Source: Flavobacterium sp. W4I14 (GTDB lineage: Bacteria; Bacteroidota; Bacteroidia; Sphingobacteriales; Sphingobacteriaceae). From it: DNA of 64,000 nt. Position numbers and translations under genes: made by a program. Below the pieces are notes generated by a model. It searched no databases. It had not been told where the DNA came from and worked only from the letters and a program-made list of their open reading frames with translations. Positions 60,852-64,000 of this stretch are shown here, piece by piece; within the stretch, counting starts at the first letter, position 1; each line of letters starts with the position of its first letter. The DNA lies in NCBI GenBank assembly GCA_030817875.1, contig JAUSZU010000001.1:4712001-4776000 (forward strand). The letters are read 5' to 3'.

Positions 60852-61601
60852 TTAAGCATCTGGCTCATAATACTCCAGTTTCAAATGCACACCATCAAAA
60901 ACCCCATAAGAATTATAGTTGAGCCATTCGCCAATATTAACATACCGGCTCCCATTACCCAAATCTATATCTAGCGGCAGGTGCCTGTGCCCGAAAATAA
61001 AATAATCGAAATGTGACTGCTGCAACTGTTCTTTAGCATAAATGGCGAGCCATTCTTTACCCTCGCCCAAAAAAACTTCTTTTTCGGTTTGTGCAGCCCT
61101 ACTCTCCTGGCTCCATCCATTTGCAATACCGATCCCCAGATTTGGATGCAAACGGGCAAATAGCCATTGACAAAACTTGCTTCTAAAAATCTTTCTTAAG
61201 AATTTATACTTGTTATCCCCCGGCCCTAAACCATCGCCGTGGTGCAGGTAGAATTTTTTGCCAGCTCTTTCAATGATCAGTTCATCGCTGATGATCTCCA
61301 TGCCGATTTCCTGCGTAAAATAATCGCGCACCCACATATCATGGTTACCTTTAAAAAAATAGATTTTTATCCCGGCATCGGCCATGGCCGCCAATTTACC
61401 CTGTAAACGGATAAATCCCTTCGGAATTACTTTAGCATACTCGAACCAGAAATCGAAAATATCGCCCATTAAAAATAGCTCACTGCAATTCGGTTCAATA
61501 AAATTCAACCAATTTACAATGCGCGCTTCACGGGCACGGCTTTTGGCATAATTTGGCGTGCCTAAATGAAAATCGGAAGCGAAGTAAATATTTTTTGCCA
61601 T
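60852..61601 (-). CDS. lpxH: UDP-2,3-diacylglucosamine diphosphatase (LpxH-like)
   Basis: A 249-aa calcineurin-like metallophosphoesterase. The metal motifs are DFH (Asp 10, His 12), LMGDIFDFWFEY near 43, KGNHDMW near 88, LHHGDGLGPGDNKYK near 126 and FGHRHLPLDI near 200. The GDxFD and HGD segments match LpxH, which removes UMP from UDP-2,3-diacylglucosamine in lipid A synthesis at the inner membrane. It is a monocistronic minus-strand gene bounded by repeats on both sides. Confidence 0.88.
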   Translation of the reverse strand: MAKNIYFASDFHLGTPNYAKSRAREARIVNWLNFIEPNCSELFLMGDIFDFWFEYAKVIPKGFIRLQGKLAAMADAGIKIYFFKGNHDMWVRDYFTQEIGMEIISDELIIERAGKKFYLHHGDGLGPGDNKYKFLRKIFRSKFCQWLFARLHPNLGIGIANGWSQESRAAQTEKEVFLGEGKEWLAIYAKEQLQQSHFDYFIFGHRHLPLDIDLGNGSRYVNIGEWLNYNSYGVFDGVHLKLEYYEPDA

Positions 61602-61624
61602 GGAGTTTCAAAGGTAAAAGAAAA

Positions 61625-62345
61625 AAGTGGAAAGCTTAAAGACCAAGGCAGAAAGACCAAAGCTCAATAATCTGTGTAATCATCCCGAAGGAAAAAGCTG
61701 AAAGACTAAAATAACGAGCCTAACTCCGTGTAATCTGTGTTTCCGTGGCAAAAAACTTAATGCCCTTAATTTCTCAATGGTGAAAACCCCTAAAGCTGAA
61801 AGACCAAAGCAGAAAGACCAAAGCTCAATAATCTGCGTAATCATCCCGAAGGAAAAAGCTGTAAGACTAAAATAACGAGCCTAACTCCGTGTAATCTGTG
61901 TTTCCGTGGCAAAAAACTTAATGCCCTTAATTTCTCAATGGTGAAAACCCCTAAAGCAGAAAGACCAAAGCTCAATAATCTGCGTAATCATCCCGAAGGA
62001 AAAAGCTGTAAGACTAAAATAACGAGCCTAACTCCGTGTAATCTGTGTTTCCTTGGCAAAAACTTAATGCCCTTAATTTCTCAATGGTGAAAACTCCTAA
62101 AGCTGAAAGACCAAAGCAGAAAGACCAAAGCTCAATAATCTGCGTAATCATCCCGAAGGAAAAAGCTGTAAGACTAAAATAACGAGCCTAAATCTGTGTT
62201 TCCGTGGCAAAAAACTTAATGCCCTTAATTTCTCAATGGTGAAAACCCCTAAAGCTGAAAGACCGAAGACAAAGACTAAAGCAAGAAAACTAAAATCACC
62301 TTAACAAATCGGTGCAATCTCAAAATCTGTGCAATCAACCCGAAG
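61625..62345. repeat. Tandem minisatellite, about four units of 146-161 bp
   Basis: Units share the words AATCATCCCGAAGGAAAAAG, GACTAAAATAACGAGCCTAA, AATCTGTGTTTCCGTGGCAA and CTTAATTTCTCAATGGTGAA. Unit starts (CCCCTAAAGC or TCCTAAAGC) fall at about 61787, 61948, 62094 and 62246. Differences come mainly from 15-18-bp blocks of the type GCTGAAAGACCAAA. A partial diverged unit ends near 62345, 40 bp before the prolyl oligopeptidase gene. No open frame spans it. Confidence 0.9.
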
Positions 62346-62384
62346 GAAAAAAAGACATATATTAGTAAACAAATCTTATTAAAG

Positions 62385-64000
62385 ATGAAAAAACAAATTC
62401 TATTAAGCTTATTTGCATTAAGTCTCTTTGCCTGCAACCAGGGCAAAAAACCTGCAGAAAAAATAACATTGATGAAATACCCTGAAACAAAAAAAAGACA
62501 GCACAAAAGATAATTATTTCGGAACCATAATTGCCGACCCTTACAGATGGCTAGAGAATGACACCTCGGCCGAAACCAAAGCCTGGGTCGTAGCCGAAAA
62601 TAAGGTTACCCAAAACTACCTGGAGCAGATCCCTTACCGCACTGACATTAAAAAGCGCTTAACATTATTATGGAACTACCCTAAAGAAAGTGCACCATTT
62701 AAGGTCGGCGAATATTATTTCTTCATCAAAAATGAAGGGCTTCAAAACCAAAGCATCTGGTTTATTAAAAAAGGGTTAGATGGTAAAGAAGAAATTTTTC
62801 TCGATCCAAATAAACTTACAAAAGACGGAACGGCAGCCGTTTCGCTTTTGGGCTTCTCTCACGACAAAAAATACCTGGCCTATTCGGTTGCGCAAGCAGG
62901 ATCAGACTGGAGCAATATTTATGTAATGGAAATAGCCAGCAAAACCAAATTAGCTGATGAGCTGAAATGGACCAAATTCTCTGGCGCGGCATGGAAAGGC
63001 GATGGTTTTTACTACAGTAAATTTGACGAGCCCGCCAAGGGAACTGATCTTTCTGCAGCCAACAAATACCAGAAAGTGTATTTCCATAAATTGGGAGATG
63101 AACAGCAAAAAGATCAATTAATTTTTGAAGACAAAACCAATCCAAATCTATATTTCGGTGCCAATGTCACTGAAGATGAACGCTTTCTGGTGGTTTATGC
63201 CAGCGCAGGTACTTCGGGCAATGCTTTATACTATCAAGACCTGAAAGCACAGGGAAGCAAAATCGAACCTTTGATTAAGGGTTATGAAAATAACCATAGC
63301 GTTGTTGATAATATAGGCGACAAATTATTAGTAAACACCGATTTAGGAGCAGAAAACAAACAAGTAGTTTTGGTTGATCCAAAGAATGCAGATCCAAAAA
63401 ACTGGCAGAAAATCATCCCCGAATCTAAGCTGGCTTTGGAAGGTATTGGAACCGGAGGAGGATTTTTATGGGCCTCGTACCTAAAAGATGCAAGTACGAA
63501 TATTATCCAGTTTGATTTGGCAGGGAAGAGAATCGGCGAAGTAAAATTACCTGCAATTGGCACTGTTGATAGCTTTGGTGGATATAAAGAAGATAAAGAA
63601 TTCTTTTACAGCTTTTCTAATTTCACCACTCCAGGCACCATTTATCGTTACGACATTAACAAGAGCGAATCGATATTATATAAAAAATCTGGACTCCAAT
63701 TTAATACCGATAATTACGAAACCAAACAGGTATTTTATCCATCAAAAGATGGCACAAAAGTACCTATGTTTATCGTATCAAAGAAAGGGATCAAGCTTGA
63801 TGGCAACAACCCCGTTTATCTTTATGCATATGGTGGCTTTCAGGTTAGCTTAACGCCTGGGTTCAGTCTTTCACGTTTGTTGTTTTTAGAGCGTGGCGGC
63901 ATTTACGTTCAGCCGAGTTTACGTGGTGGAAGCGAGTATGGCGAAGCCTGGCACAAAGCCGGTATGTTAGCAAAAAAACAGAACGTTTTCGACGATTTTA
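62385..64000 (+). pseudogene. Prolyl oligopeptidase (S9A), N-terminal frameshift, partial at window end
   Basis: The gene starts MKKQILLSLFALSLFACNQG, a lipoprotein signal (Cys 17), and in this frame stops after about 42 codons. From the A-run at 62489-62496 onward, another frame reads KKDSTKDNYFGTIIADPYRWLEN, the standard prolyl oligopeptidase entry, then the beta-propeller and the start of the hydrolase domain (VYLYAYGGFQVSL, then PSLRGGSEYGEAWHKAG) to the window edge. Deleting one A of eight restores one frame. The catalytic Ser lies beyond the window. The family cleaves short peptides after Pro. Either the gene is broken, or the run is miscalled, or the slippage is functional. Confidence 0.8.

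Noticed and set aside
61625..62345. Tandem repeats considered as a CRISPR array
   Set aside because: Units are about 150 bp long with no short repeat/spacer alternation, and no cas genes are near.

Overview
The window comes from a Bacteroidota chromosome, most likely Sphingobacteriaceae and close to Pedobacter. This is inferred from the T6SS subtype iii gene set (TssN/O/P/R in place of TssJ/L/M), start regions with little Shine-Dalgarno signal, TAnnTTTG-type -7 promoter elements, many MKK-type lipoproteins, AT-rich DNA and typical interspersed intergenic repeats. No 16S or other species marker is present, so genus is an inference.

Region 1 (1-16.1 kb, all transcribed leftward) is a T6SS cargo island. 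Two almost identical tandem Hcp (TssD) pairs, at 1.5-2.5 kb and 14.8-15.7 kb, bracket it. Between them, in transcription order, lie a 57-aa ORF, VgrG, a 54-aa VgrG-tail-like protein, a GHSHG lipase, two small four-helix membrane proteins plus a decayed third copy (candidate immunity genes), a 318-aa adaptor-like protein, a DUF4280 PAAR-like tip, an 865-aa protein with an internal OmpA peptidoglycan-binding domain, a lipoprotein, and two uncharacterised proteins with frameshift debris. Beyond the distal Hcp pair are a lysozyme-like protein and a lipoprotein cut by the window edge.

Region 2 (16.1-31.5 kb) holds a flavodoxin-like reductase and the T6SSiii apparatus. A leftward operon encodes two TssO-like proteins, a PKD protein (TssP-like), TssR, ClpV/TssH, TssB and TssC and ends at a strong terminator. 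TssE-TssF run rightward, TssG leftward, and TssN-TssK rightward to a terminator. TssQ was not recognised.

Region 3 (32.2-57.5 kb) is an accessory redox and regulation region. It has six classical SDRs, an NmrA-like SDR broken by a frameshift, two quinone-reductase-type MDR enzymes, an Old Yellow Enzyme, a saccharopine-dehydrogenase-like enoyl reductase, a cupin, a CMD-ABM fusion, small NTF2/VOC proteins, a DNA-3-methyladenine glycosylase, and regulators of the TetR (2), AraC (3) and HxlR families. An AraC gene overlaps a nucleotide-cyclase-like gene. A GH11 xylanase lipoprotein sits at 40.6 kb. Both TetR genes have clear dyad operators. Gene remnants and repeats cluster at 40-47 kb.

Region 4 (57.5-64 kb) is more housekeeping-like: two tRNA-Asp(GTC) genes flanking an AT-rich secreted-protein gene, prfA, an LpxH-like phosphatase, a tandem minisatellite of about 150 bp units, and a prolyl oligopeptidase with an N-terminal frameshift that runs off the window.
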